NCBI RefSeq assembly: GCF_040869045.1
Contig: NC_090320.1
Location: forward strand, 247,876,978-247,940,977
Length of the DNA: 64,000 bases
From: Eurosta solidaginis
Taxonomy: Eukaryota; Arthropoda; Insecta; Diptera; Tephritidae
Direction of reading: 5' to 3'
Positions 46,251 through 58,448 of the stretch are shown here, piece after piece (the first letter of the stretch is position 1; every line of letters starts with the position of its first letter). A model generated the notes under the pieces. That model was not told where the DNA came from. It saw only the letters and a list, made by a program, of their open reading frames with translations, and searched no databases. The translations under genes were made by a program, and so were the position numbers.

Positions 46251-47318
46251 ATATATACAAAATAGTTACTGAATAACAAAATCGTTATAGTTATCGATTC
46301 GAAAATAAAGCTATGGCAAATGTGGTTAAAAAGTTAGTGAATTCCACTACAGTTTTAGCATCGCTAACGAGATCAAAATTGTTATAGGTTTAAATTAAAA
46401 CGGAATTTGAGCAAAAACCGTTTACAAACTTAAAATCATCTTCTTTAATTAGTCGACAACAGCTGATCAAAGTTTAAGGAATATTGAAAAAAGTGGTCAG
46501 TGCAGTGAAATTCACTAAGTATTTTAAGGATTTTCGTGATCGATAATTTGGCGAATCGATAACCATAACGATTTCGGTGTTCAGTAATGACGTTTTATCG
46601 ATATTCTTTAAACTATGATCAGCAATTATCCCAAAATTATAGAAGAACATTTTAAGTTTGTCAACGGCATTAGCTTATATTCTATTATTCTTCCATTTTA
46701 AATAGTTATAATTTTCAAATCGTAAGCCACGTTAAAACAGAGTTAGAGAATAGCAGAATCGTTATCGCAATATAGCATTCACATTGCGCCATAGACTCGA
46801 GTTTATTAGCCATTAGTTAAAATCCCGACACATCGTATCATTGAAAGTTAGTAACCTCCACCGCTGATTTAGTAAATAGAAAATTCGTTACAGGAAATGT
46901 AATATTGGTAGTTGAAATTTCGACAAAACGCATCGTTAAAGGTATGTAAGTGATCTCTACTACTGGGTCAATGGAGAAGTTTTAACCCAATCGTTAAAAG
47001 TTACTGAATTTCACAACTGTAGTCATGGAAAAAAATGATATCCTATAAAATGGTTCAGATAGTAAGGCAACTACAGATAATTTGTTCCAGAGTGGACACG
47101 AATGACGCCAAAATATGTAAGATATAGCTTAGATTTGTATGGGAGGTGCGTATACCCAAACAGCAATTGCACTAACTCAATATCACCTTAACTTGACTTC
47201 AGCTGACAAAAATGTTGCTAAAAGTATGGTAGTCAAAATTTATTTATCGAACCTTTTTAATCCCCCGCATATCAATTAAATGAGCATTCCGCAAATTTAC
47301 AATACAACATACATATTA

Positions 47319-47713
47319 GACTGGGTCGATTTATTAACCGATATCGCGTCATCGATTTTTTGATAGGATTTGTGCTCAGGAAAGAAAAGTTCCATTACGC
47401 ATACCCAAAAAAATTATTTTCGAGCCTGCGAAATTAAAATTTTTTGACTTTGATTTTTAAGATTTTTTTCATATTTTAATTTTCATTTCATTGTAAAATT
47501 TTCATGTATACCCTGTCCTGAAAATTTGTTTAATAGGTCATGAAAAAAACCTTAAAAATCAAAGTGGAAAAAAGTCAAAAAAATGAAATTTCGCAGGCTC
47601 GAAAATTATTTTTTTGGGTATGCGTAGTGGAACTTTTTTCTTGAGCCCAAATTCTATCGAAAAATCGATGGCTCGATATCGGTTAACTTTCGTCCATATA
47701 AATCGACCCACCC
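47319..47713. mobile_element. MITE with about 130-bp terminal inverted repeats, TA target
   Basis: Left GACTGGGTCGATTTATTAAC, right the inverse of GGGTGGGTCGATTTATATGG. Arms share CCATTACGCATACCCAAAAAAAT-type and TTTCGAGCCTGCGAAATT sequence. TA precedes (47317) and follows (47714) the element, as for Tc1/mariner relatives. 395 bp, non-coding. Confidence 0.7.
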
Positions 47714-48440
47714 TAATACATACATACATTTTGTATGTAAATAAGAGTGGGCGTTAATGCAGTCGTAATCTGATAAAAAACAAAGAGCAAAGTGGTTACT
47801 AGTATGATTTTGTGCTAGACAAAATAAGCCAATTTTGTTAGAAAGCACTAATTTCCATTTTAAAAGCCCACAAGAGAAATGAAAAGTTAGGTGATTTAAA
47901 ATTACGAGCATTTTTGGTACAAACTATTTTCACTTTCCAGATTTGTATTTACGCGCAATCTCGCGTGGCATTCACTCAGTCAGATTTTTGCGACTGCAAT
48001 CTAACTAGTCCATAAAGCATCATATAACTACAGGTACGTGCAGGTCCTAAACTTTCGGGAATAGAAGAATGGCTTTAAATGGAAAAAGTTACTCTAAGTG
48101 CTATTAGAGCTCGAGTTGAAATGGTTCTACTTGCGCTAGCGAACTAGTTCCTGGGCCACATTCACCGCAATTGCTCTTTCACCGCAGAAATGTTTGCTCA
48201 GGCAGGCCTCAAAGTATTTAAGTTTTATGATAAAGATTGCCATTGAAGACCAACATTGGAAGCCCAGTATTTCTTTAGAACATTGTCCTCATAGTATTAT
48301 TTGGGATCAAAAGATAAAAGGCGTTTAAGTAGTATTTCACTTTTTACATATTGAGCACTACATAGCTCAATCTTGTGGAATGCTTTTCGAACAGCTTCGC
48401 CACTGTAAAAATTCCGAAAGTATGTGGACACCCTCCGGGT

Positions 48441-49048
48441 CTAGGGGGAATCAAGAGTGAATTTGTAGCGCCAAAGTGAGCCACAATGCGAAATAGTCAG
48501 ACTGGAGCGATTGCGTTCATGTAGACACATGAATGTCGCAGACTCGCCACTCGCGCATGCAATGTAATCATCAAGTCGAATATCTTTGGCTGACCTCGAT
48601 TGAAAGGCTGAGTTGTATAGCACATTTGGAGTGTTAGAAAGAAAGAATGAAGATGTGGGGGTTGTCGGGAAGTTTGGTCGGATCTTCAGAAGCAACTGGG
48701 GCCTGAGTCATAATGCGGTTCGTACAACACATCGTATCGTCATCGTAGGTTGTGCTACGTACGAGGCCGCCAAGCAAAGGGCAAGTTGATTGCGTGTTTT
48801 CCGGTGCGTTACAATTTTTCGACGGACGTGACGTAAGTTTTACTGGGTACACTGCCTTTCGATCTGGTGGTCTTGCAGCATTGCTGTCAGAAGTCAAAAC
48901 CGAAGCCACAACCAAAAGCATGTCATCGTTTCATCATGGTTTACCCGATTCTTGTCTGATTGTTATTGATGGGATGTGCGCATTGCATCCATTCCTTATT
49001 GGTTTGTTGTCGGTGACGAGTTATCGACTTGTTATCAAAGTGTTATAA
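48441..49048. other. GC-richer unassigned segment, open on both strands
   Basis: Clearly richer in G+C than its surroundings. Overlapping frames of 84-98 codons exist on both strands (minus RLDDYIACASGESATFMC; plus ALQFFDGRDVSFTGYTAF), none with a recognisable domain, signal peptide or good splice context. It may be a decayed gene, an exon I cannot identify, or unique non-coding sequence. 47714-48440 holds nothing I can name. Confidence 0.3.
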
Positions 49049-49345
49049 GTTGCTATCGATAACAAAGGTGGTCGTTGAGTTATCGACTTTTTATAGACGG
49101 GTTATCGTTTGTTAATCGAAAAGTTATCGATATGAAATCAAAAAGTTTTCGATTTATCATGCAAAAGTTATCTATTTGTTACCGGAGTGTTACCAATTTG
49201 CTTTCGTCGTGTTATCGAAATGTTTTTAGAAAGATATCGATTTAATATCGAAAAGTAATCGAATTGTTATCAGTGGGTTATTTATTTGTTATCAAAAGGT
49301 TAGCGGACTGTTACCAGTTTATTATGGCAGTTTTACCAATTTGTA
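49015..49345. repeat. Degenerate minisatellite of GTTATCGATTTGTTATC-type words
   Basis: About twenty loosely repeated words of 10-16 bp around GTTATCGA and TTGTTATC or TTGTTACC. Strongly diverged, no higher-order period. 49346-49944 shows nothing further. Confidence 0.75.
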
Positions 49346-49944
49346 TTCAAACAAGTTGGATCATACCAGCGGTATGCTACAATCAGTTCGTTTGACTGCA
49401 AGGTATTCTCACGTACACGAGAACAAACATATCCAAGTAAATTTATATATCAAATTTAGCACGTGACATCCTCAAGTGTTGCTCCCCTTGAATATCGTAG
49501 TCGTAAGTGAAAGGAAACTCATAAAAATTTCTATGTTTTCCCAACGCCCACGGCTAAACACATGTTCTTACGCGTTTGGCCGAAAGTTAAAAGGCAAATT
49601 GTCACGAAAGCGTTAAGTAAGAAGGAAGTAAAAATAATTTGAAAAGTTTTATGCGCCTTCAGCTGCATGGATAGTTGCCTGACAGTATGCGTAACAGCTG
49701 CTACTACTAGGGATGCGGAGAAGGGGGTACTGCTGTTTGTTTTTTATGTTCCCACTTGCTTGCAATTGTGGTGTTTTTGCTAATTGCGTATGTAAAAGAA
49801 AACCTATAAAATAGTTGTGCATGACAAACGTCAAGTATTTATGTATTTTGGGTTTGATGGCAAGATTTACGACATTAGTCTAATTAATTTTTAAGAAGTA
49901 AGCATTGTTGTGAAAAGTATTAAGGATACATAAATATTTCCATA

Positions 49945-50673
49945 GGTGGACGCCTTTTCGAGATTTCGCCATAGAGGTGGACCAGGGGTGACTCTAGAAT
50001 GTGTCTGTACGATATGGGTATCAAATGAAAGGTGTTAATGAGTATTTTAAAAGGGAGGGGTGACTACAAATTGTTTGTACAATATGGGTATCAAATTAAA
50101 GGTATTAATGAAGGTTTTGAAAGGGAGTGGCCCTTAGTTGTATATGTGAAGGCGTCAATAAACCAATCCAATCACCATGTTTCATCCCTTTTTTGTATTT
50201 GGTACAGAATTATAGCATTTTTTTCATTTTTCGAAATTTTCCATATCGAAAAAGTGGGCGTGGTCATATTCGGATTTCGCCCATTTTTAACACCAAGATA
50301 AAGTGAGTTCAGATAAGTACGTGAACTAAGTTTAGTAAAGATATATCGATTTTTGCTCAAGTTACCGTGTTAACGGCCGAGTGGAAGGTCAGACGGTCGA
50401 CTGTGTATAAAAACTGGGCGTGGCCTCAACCGATTTCGCCTATTTTCACAGAAAACTGTTATCGTCATAGAAGCTTTGCCCTTACCAAATTTCATAAGGA
50501 TTGGTAAATTTTTGTTCTACTTATGGCATTAAAAGTATTCTAGACAAATTAAATGAAAATGGGCGGAGGCACGGCCACTTGGAAGTCTATATCTATCTCG
50601 ATTTATACCTGTACAATCAAACGTTATCCAATCAAAGTTAATATACTCTGTGTGCAAAGCACGCTGAGATTAA
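49945..50673 (-). mobile_element. Helentron/DINE-like element, family 1, copy b (truncated)
   Basis: Written here with its hairpin side to the left and missing: it begins within about one and a half of the 130-bp tandem units (GGTGGACGCCTTTTCGAGAT, GGTGACTCTAGAATG), continues through GAAAAAGTGGGCGTGGTCAT and GCGTGGCCTCAACCG, and ends at CACGCTGAGATTAA, the subterminal repeat. Same order as 54409-57135 with far fewer tandem units. 50674-51473 contains no recognised feature. Confidence 0.6.
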
Positions 50674-51473
50674 AAAAAACTCACACTCCGCATGGGGGAA
50701 AATCTAAAACACCCCTCGAAGAAAAGATTTCAAAAACCAAAGCTAATTTTAACTTGTATTTTGTTAGACAAAAATAGATTAGCAGAGTACTTACTCCAAA
50801 TAAAAAGTTGGAAGTTTTTGTAAAAGCTATCGAATTTTTTTGATGTTTTTGAGATTGGTTTACATAGTTTTGGTAAAAAAATTCAAAAAGATTTTTCTCA
50901 AAATATCGAAAATAAAAAAGAAATATTTAATAAAAATTGCCACTGCTATATTTCTGTTCACTACTGTAGATATAAAATCCAAGCCTTAGCAAAAATAAAG
51001 TCATCATCATAGAGCTGCAATAAACTCCAGGAAGGGGTCTTTATAAAAATGTAATCTCTTTGCGATCTACAATGCCTTGATGTCGTATGCTGTGATGTTA
51101 CAGGAACGCACGCGAAAAACCTATCGGTGCAATTAACGAAGTTATAGTGGAAGACATGTGATGCCGCTATAATTGCTGGATGGTACAACCCAGAGTGATG
51201 TAGAGGTTCTACCTTCCTATACATATGAATACACATACTTTAATTTGCTGGTGTTATTTGAGACAGACTCACACACACCGTTATGGAGAGAAGTCACCAA
51301 CAAATCAAAATATCGAGAGCAGAGAGTTTGTGATGATATGAAGTTGTCTGCTACGCACAATATTTGTTATACATTCCTACTTTATCAAAACCGCCCCTTC
51401 GACCACTTCTCAAACTTATATCCTTATCCATACATAAATAAACAAAAGTGAACGAAGTAATGGTTATTCTACA

Positions 51474-51851
51474 ATGTAGTGACTGAAGGCTTATGAGTGC
51501 ACATCTATCTTTATATGAGGGAATCGGCTCAGAGAAATTTGGCGAACGCAGCGAAAATCGAACATAAGTTCTTTGCACCCGTTCAAGCCTCATAATATGG
51601 CATTCATGATATGGTGGCCAAATGAAACAAGCATATTCCAGCTTAGAAAGAACGAGCGACGTGAACAATATTCTAAGGATATATGGATCAGTGACATCTG
51701 AGCTAAAACGATGGACGAAAGTTAGAAATGAATATGGCTTAGCAATGGTAGAGTTTAAATGAGTCGTAAATGAGAATTTCGAGTCAAAAACTACCCACAG
51801 CAAAGTCCTTAATCTCATTAAAAGTTGAAAGACGGAACGAAATGCATCCAA
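51474..51851 (-). pseudogene. Jockey/CR1-type RT thumb-region fragment
   Basis: Minus strand: DSKFSFTTHLNSTI, ILRILFTSLVLSKLEYACFI, RLERVQRTYVRFSL and YKDRCALISLQSLHCRI. This is the region after the RT palm (FTSLV...LEY....W.P......RLE.VQ...) of Jockey-superfamily elements, related to but distinct from 24745-27212. Both ends are truncated. Confidence 0.65.
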
Positions 51852-52331
51852 TGATTCACTTGGATTGCGCTCGTATCTTGTGTTTGTTGCCGATCGCTGA
51901 ACACAGTGGGGCGCATGTGTGGTAGCTAGAGTTGTGAATATTTACGATACTACCGAAGTCATTGTAACTATTAGTGGAGTGAATAATTGTGATGTACGAC
52001 AAAAAATACTCGGCTGTAATACGTGAGAACTTGTTCATGTAAAATGTGATATTTTTGCCGTAAGAAAAATAAAGAAGAGGTTAGCGAATATGGTCCTGAA
52101 GATGAAAACCCGTAGGGATAATCAAATTGGAAGCCACACGGAATTGAAGAAAAAAAAAAGGTGGTGTTTTCAATTGGCGTCAGTTATCTTGAAAAATATA
52201 TTATTGTCGCAAATAAATGAATTATTGAATAAAGAGCTCATACTTTATAAGTCACATTTTTACGTCTAAATATAACGACTTTTCAAGGAAAATAAGAAAA
52301 ACAAAAGATTATTTGGTACGGTGTAATGTAT

Positions 52332-52657
52332 TGTTACGAATATTAGCAACACTAAGGGGTACTGCCATCTCTAAGCCGATGCTAAGCAGTGACTTGCATG
52401 CACATCCATAAATCAATCATTATGTATCTACACAAACGAATCAATAAATTATGTCTACACATATGTACGTACACGCAGGGAGAAGCAGTTTTGATTAAGA
52501 CGCTATCTGGCGAGCAATAGCATTATTATTTATTGTGAAGTACTTTAATAAAGGCAATTTTTCCATTATTCAATATTGGAGTTATTTATTCAACAGTTTA
52601 GTGATTCGAACTTAGCAGAAGTTTGAAAATAAGAGGATTTGCAGTAAATTCGTTACA
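52332..52657. mobile_element. Solo LTR of the same gypsy family, plus orientation, GTAT target duplication
   Basis: TGTTACGAATATTAGCAAC to AAATTCGTTACA, 326 bp, flanked by GTAT on both sides. Compared with the 679-748-bp LTRs it lacks the middle, so it suffered an internal deletion. Reverse orientation to the LTRs at 44314 and 57690. 52658-53489 has nothing recognised. Confidence 0.8.
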
Positions 52658-53489
52658 GTATTTATAAAAAAATATTCTAAATATATCCCAGAAGAATATC
52701 TGGAATGAGCTTTCCTTGATAAGGTATTACAAATCGCTTCTACCCTAGAGCCACGTTCGTCTGCGCGCGATTGTGAGTACTCACTGTGCTCCTTCTCGAT
52801 TAGCTACACCGAGTGTGAGCAAGGTGTGAACTGTTCCTTTGGTAGCGATAAGTCAAGGCCTTCGCTTCATATAAAAAATAATTGATGAAATCATCTAAAA
52901 GCTCTTAGCACATTGCAGAAAAAATTCCATAAGTGCTTTTTACTCCTTCCACTACTTCGACTGGGATATCTATACACTTAACCTATTTTCATATTTATTT
53001 ACTTTAATCGATTTTCAGTTCACTGCACCTCCCTTATAACTGGTTATTAGTATGAATAACATGATTTGTTTATTTTATCAAGTTATTGAGCGAAAGTATA
53101 ACGCTTCACGCTTCTAAACAAAACTAATTAAACAAATATTGAAATACAAAATATTTACTGTAGCAGTTAAAATAAATAAGGGATAGAGGGAAAGACACTA
53201 ATAGCAGGTTCTATGAGTATGAGAAGCTCATTTTGTAATTAAGTACAATCTATTAACATATCTTCCTGCATTTTCATTTATTCAAGTAATTTTATATATG
53301 AAAGTGATATGTATGTATGTAACATAACAAAAGTTTGCAGCAGAGTGAGCAAAGAAATAAAACAAACCGTTTTCTGTTGAACGCACCGAAAAATATTCCA
53401 CACTATTTGCGTTTAGGAACACACTTTATATATGTATGTACCAAAGTGTGTATTAGAGGAATCGAAACAAAATGGCAAAAACTAGAAAC

Positions 53490-53640
53490 AAATTACAAGG
53501 CGAGCAGCGGGGGATTCAAATGGGTGACTGAATAGAGACATATACCTTAACACCAGTATGAATGCAGGTGTACTCGAGTTAGAAGCTCAGCACCCAAAAA
53601 GCTAGCTGAAGAATGAGTGAGCCTGTCCAGCTCACTAAAT
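53490..53640 (+). repeat. tRNA-derived SINE-like repeat, copy 2
   Basis: GGCGAGCAGCGGGGGATTCA, GGTGACTGAATAGAGACATA and ACACCAGTATGAATG parallel 39225-39375. The A box is degraded (GGGTGACTGAATAG). Confidence 0.45.
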
Positions 53641-54408
53641 ACATACAAAAAGATTTCTTTTTCACACTTAAACATAAATGAAGCATCAATTATCCCGGTT
53701 AACTAAATCGAGAGCACACCGAAAAATCCTAGTCTTTTATTGGGCCTCGCTGGAGTGTCATTTTTGAAAATCAAACAAGTAAGAAGGGGACTGTCTTCGG
53801 CTGTGCCGAAGACTTCATACCTTTCATGAATGGGGCTGAACAATAATCTTATCCCGTTCGTAATCTCCGAATAATCAGATGTATAAGATAAGAAATATAT
53901 AGTGAACAGATCTACATACCTTAACGATTTTTAAGATAAATATAAAATAAAAAACAGGTAAGTAATTTGTGTGAGGATGCAAAGTTTCAGGTTTTTTGTG
54001 GTCTGCGTGTAAAAACTATGACTACGAATCACGTATTTCAACAATATATAACGTAAACGTAACTATTTGATGAAATTTGATGAATTTTAAGCTTCTAGCC
54101 GTAAAAAGGGGGCAAAAATTAGAGTTTATATGGGGTATATAATATATATACCACCGATCTCTATGATTTTTTCAGACAACAATATATGCTATACACGTAA
54201 GCATCTGGTGAAATTTGAAGCTTCTAGCTGTTAAAATGGGGAAGAAATTGCGCAAAGTTTCTTATCTGAACAATCGGTTGTATGAGATATATACTATATA
54301 TACCACCGGTACCTATGATTTTCTCAGACAACAATATATGCTATACACCTAAGCATTTGGTGAAATTTGAACATATCTAAACGATTTTTAAGATAAATAT
54401 AAAATAAA

Positions 54409-57135
54409 CAAGTAAAGAAGGTTAAGTTCGGGTGTAACCGAACATTACATACTCAGTTGAGAGCTTTGGGGACAAAATAAGGGAAAATCACCATGTAGAA
54501 AAATGAACCGAGGGAAACCCTGGAATGTGTTTGTATGACATTTGTATCAAATGAAAGGCATTAAAGAGTATTTTATGAGGGAGTGGGCCATAGTTCTATA
54601 GGTGGACGCCATTTAGGGATATAGCCATAAAGGTGGACCAGGGTGACTCTAGAATGTGTTTGTACGATATGGGTATCAAATTAAAAGTATTAATGAGGGT
54701 TTTAAAAGGGAGTGGTGGTTGTTGTATAGGTGGTCGCCTTTTCGAGATATCGCCATAAAGGTGGACCAGGGGTGACTCTAGAATGCGTTTGTACGATATG
54801 AGTATCAAATGAAAGGTGTTAATAAGTATTTTAAAAGGGAGTAATACTTAGTTCCATAGGTGGACGCCGTTTCGAGACATCGCCTTAAAGGTGGATCAGG
54901 GGTGACCCTAGAATTTGTTTGTACAATATGGGTATCAAAAGAAAGGTGTTAATGAGTATTTTAAAAGGGAGTAATCCTTAGTTCCATAGGTGGGCGCCGT
55001 TTCGAGATATCGCCACATAGGTGGACCAGGGGTGACCCTAGAATTTGTTTGTACAATATGGGTATCAAACGAAAGGCGTTAATGAGTATTTTAAAAGGGA
55101 GTGGGCCTTAGTTCCATAGGTGGACGCCGTTTCGAGATATCGCCATAAAGGTGGAGCAGGGGTGACCTAGAATTTGTTTGTACAATATGGGTATCAAAAG
55201 AAAGGTGTTAATGAGTATTTTAAAAGGGAGTAATCCTTAGTTCCATAGGTGGACGCCGTTTCGAGATATCGCCATAAAGGTGGGCCAGGGGTGACTCTAG
55301 AATTCGTTTGTGCAATATGGGTATCAAACGAAAGGAGTTAATGAGTATTTTAAAAGGGAGTGGGCCTTAGTTCTATAGGTGGGCGCCTTTTCGAGGTATC
55401 GCAATAAAGGTGGACCAGGGGTGACTCTAGACTTTGTTTGTACGATATGGGTATCAAATGAAAGGTGTTAATGAGTATTTTTAAAAGGGAGTGGGTCCTC
55501 GTTCTATAGGTGTTCGCCGTTTCGAGATATCGCCATAAAGGTGGACCAGGGGTGACTTTAGAATATGTTTGTACCATATGGGTATCAAATGAAAGGTGTT
55601 AATGAGTATTTTAAAAGGGCGTGGGGCTTAGTTCTATAGGCGGACGCCTTTTCGAGATATCGCCATAAAGGTGGACCAGGGGTGACTCTAGAATGAGTTT
55701 GTACGATATGGGTATCAAATTAAAGGTATTAATGAGAGTTTTAAAAGGAAGTGGTGGTAGTTGTATATGTGAAGGCGTTTTCCAGATAACGACCAAAATG
55801 TGGACCAGGGTGACCCAGAACATCATCTGTTGGATACCGCTAATTTATTTATATATGTAATACCTGCCAAGATTTTAAGGGTTTTTTATTTCGCCCTGCA
55901 GAACTTTTTCATTTTCTTCTACTTAATATGGTAGGCGTCACAACCATTTTATAAAGTTTTTTCTAAAGTTATATTTCGCGTCAATAAAACAATCCAATTA
56001 CTTTACCATGTTTCATCCCTTTTTTCGTATTTGGTATAGAATTATGGCATTTTTTCATTTTTCGTAATTTTCGATATCGAAAAAGTGGGCGTGGTCATAG
56101 TCGGATTTCGTTCATTTTTCATACCAAGATAAAGTGAGTTGAAGTAAGCACGTGAACTAAGTTCGTTAAAGATATGTCGATTTATGCTCAAGTTATCGTG
56201 CTAACGGCCATGCGGAAGGACAGACGGACGACTGTGTATAAAAACTGGGCGTGGCATTAACCGATTTCGCCCATTTTCACAGAAAACAGTTAACGTCATA
56301 AAATCTATGCCCCTACCAAATTTCAAAAGTATTGGTTAATTTTTGTTCGACTTATGGCGTTAAAAGTATCCTAGACAAATTGAATGAAAAAGGGCGGAGC
56401 CACGCCCATTTTGAAATTTTCTTTTATTTTTGTATTTTGTTGCACCATATCATTACTGGAGTTGAATGTTGACATAATTTACTTATATACTGTAAAGATA
56501 TTAAATTTTTTGTTAAAATTTTACTTTAAAAAAAATTTTTTTTTAAAAGTGGGCGTGGTCCTTCTCCGATTTTGCTAATTTTTATTAAGCGTACATATAG
56601 CAATAGGAGTAACGTTCCTGCCAAATTTCATCATGATATCTTCAACGACTGCCAAATTACAGCTTGCAAAAATTTTTAATTTCCTTCTTTTAAAAGTGGG
56701 CGGTGCCACGCCCATTGTCCAAAATTTTACTAATTTTCTATTCTGCGTCATAAGTTCAACTCATCTACCAAGTTTCTTCGCTTTATCTGTCTTTTGTAAT
56801 GAATTATCGCACTTTTTCGATTTTTCGAAATTTTCGATATCGAAAAAGTGGGCGTGGTTATAGTCCGATATCGTTCATTTTAAATAGCGATCTGAGATGA
56901 GTGCTCAGGAACCCACATACCAAATTTCATCAAGATACCTCCAAATTTACTCAAGTTATCGTGTTAACGGACGGACGGACGGACGGACGGACATGGCTGA
57001 ATCAAATTTTTATTCGATCCTGATTATTTTGATATATGGAAGTCTATATCTATCTCGATTCCTTTATATATGTACAACCAACCGTTATCCAATCAAACTT
57101 AATATACTCTGTGAGTTCTGCTCAACTGAGTATAA
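54409..57135 (-). mobile_element. Helentron/DINE-like element, family 1, copy c (complete)
   Basis: 2727 bp. On the minus strand: start TTATACTCAGTTGAG, internal tandem array, inverted CTCAACTGAGTATGTAATG, hairpin GTTCGGTTACACCCGAAC, terminal CTTG. Flanks are A-tracts on the plus strand; the duplicated empty site at 53925-53990 shows AAAATAAAAAACAGGTAAG, so flanks AAAATAAA and AAAATAGGTAGG rejoin with no target duplication, as for T|T insertion by Helitron-type elements. No coding region found. Confidence 0.65.
54545..55830. repeat. Tandem array, 9-10 units of about 130 bp, inside copy c
   Basis: AGGTGGACCAGGGGTGAC recurs at 54631, 54759, 54889, 55019, 55149, 55278, 55408, 55539 and 55669 (spacing 128-131 bp). 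Each unit also carries ATATGGGTATCAAA, TATTTTAAAAGGGAGTG and CGCCGTTTCGAGATATCGCC. Copy b at 49945 has under two units, so the array is length-variable. Confidence 0.92.
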
Positions 57136-57689
57136 AAATAGGTAGGTAATCTGTGTGAGGATGCAAAGCTTCACGTTTTTTGTGGTCTGCATGTAAAAAC
57201 TATGACTACCAATCACGTATTTCAAAAATATATGACGTAAACGTAACTATTTGATGAAATTTGATGAATTTTGAAGCTTCTAGCCGTAAAAAGGGGTCAA
57301 AATGACAGTTTATATGAAGTATATAATATATATACCACCGATCTCTATGATATTTTCAGACAACAATATATGCTATATACGTAAGCATTTTGTGAAATTT
57401 GAAGCTTCTAGCTGTTAAAACGGGGCAGAAATTGCGCAAAATTTCTTATCTGAACAATCGGTTGTATGAGATATATACTATGTATACCACCGATCTCAAT
57501 GATTTTTTCAGACATCAATATATGCTATACACGTAAGCATTTGGTGAAATTTGAAGCTTCTAGCTGTTAAAATGGGGCCGAAATCGTAAAAAAAATATAT
57601 ATATACTATATATATATACTACATATACCATCATATATATATTATATATATCACCGATCTCTATGATTTTTTGACAAAACAATACATAC

Positions 57690-58437
57690 TGTAACGAATT
57701 TGCTTGCAAATCCTCTTATTTGCAATCCTCTGCTAAGTTCGAATCACTAAACTGTTGAATAAATAACTCCAATATTGAATAATGTGAAAATGGCCTTTAT
57801 TAAAGTACTTCACAATGACACTTATACTTTGCTACTCGCTGGCTTAATAACCAAACTGATTGATAACTCAAATTGAACCAGCCACTCAAATTTGGCCGCC
57901 AGATCGCGTGCTAAATCAATAACTGATTGATTGCTCAACTCAAACTGAATTACAGCGCCTCTTCATCTGTTGCCTTTTATACCCTTTGGTTTCCTCGTTC
58001 GCATTTTTCCAGAATGTACTAGCATTGTCCATGAGCTCTCAAACTTCTCAGCTATAACTAAAATTGCAAAAGTTTATACATCTTTTAGGCGCTTCCAGAA
58101 TCTACTAGTCCAGTAGCTCTCAAAGTTCTCAGATATATGCATGTGTTTGCGCATTGACTCTCCGCTGCTCGCATTCGTACATGGTACATATGTGTAGACG
58201 CAATTATTTATTCGTTTATGTAGATACATAAAGATTGAATTATTGATATGAATGTTTGTAGTTTACAGTCTCTCGCGCGCACATAGGCGTATAAGTAAAT
58301 GCATCTGTGTGTGACATCTCTCTGGGCTGCCTTATATATGTGTATACTTGATTTGATTATTAACGTAAATACTGCTTGGCATGGCCTTAGCATCGGCTTA
58401 GTGATGGGATAACTTAGTGATGCTAATATCCGTGACA
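57690..58437 (-). repeat. Ty3/gypsy 3' LTR (748 bp)
   Basis: Plus-strand limits TGTAACGAATTTGC and ATATCCGTGACA. Complete copy; reference for the interrupted and truncated 5' LTR. AATAAA-like AATAAATAACTCC lies near the outer edge. Confidence 0.85.
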
Positions 58438-58448
58438 CTGCCCTCCAC

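Noticed and set aside
49015..49345. Regulatory cluster of ATCGAT-type binding sites
   Set aside because: The words are loose tandem degenerations with variable spacing, best explained as an old minisatellite.
54545..55830. CRISPR-like array
   Set aside because: Units are about 130 bp, diverged along their whole length with no repeat-spacer alternation, in a eukaryotic transposon context.
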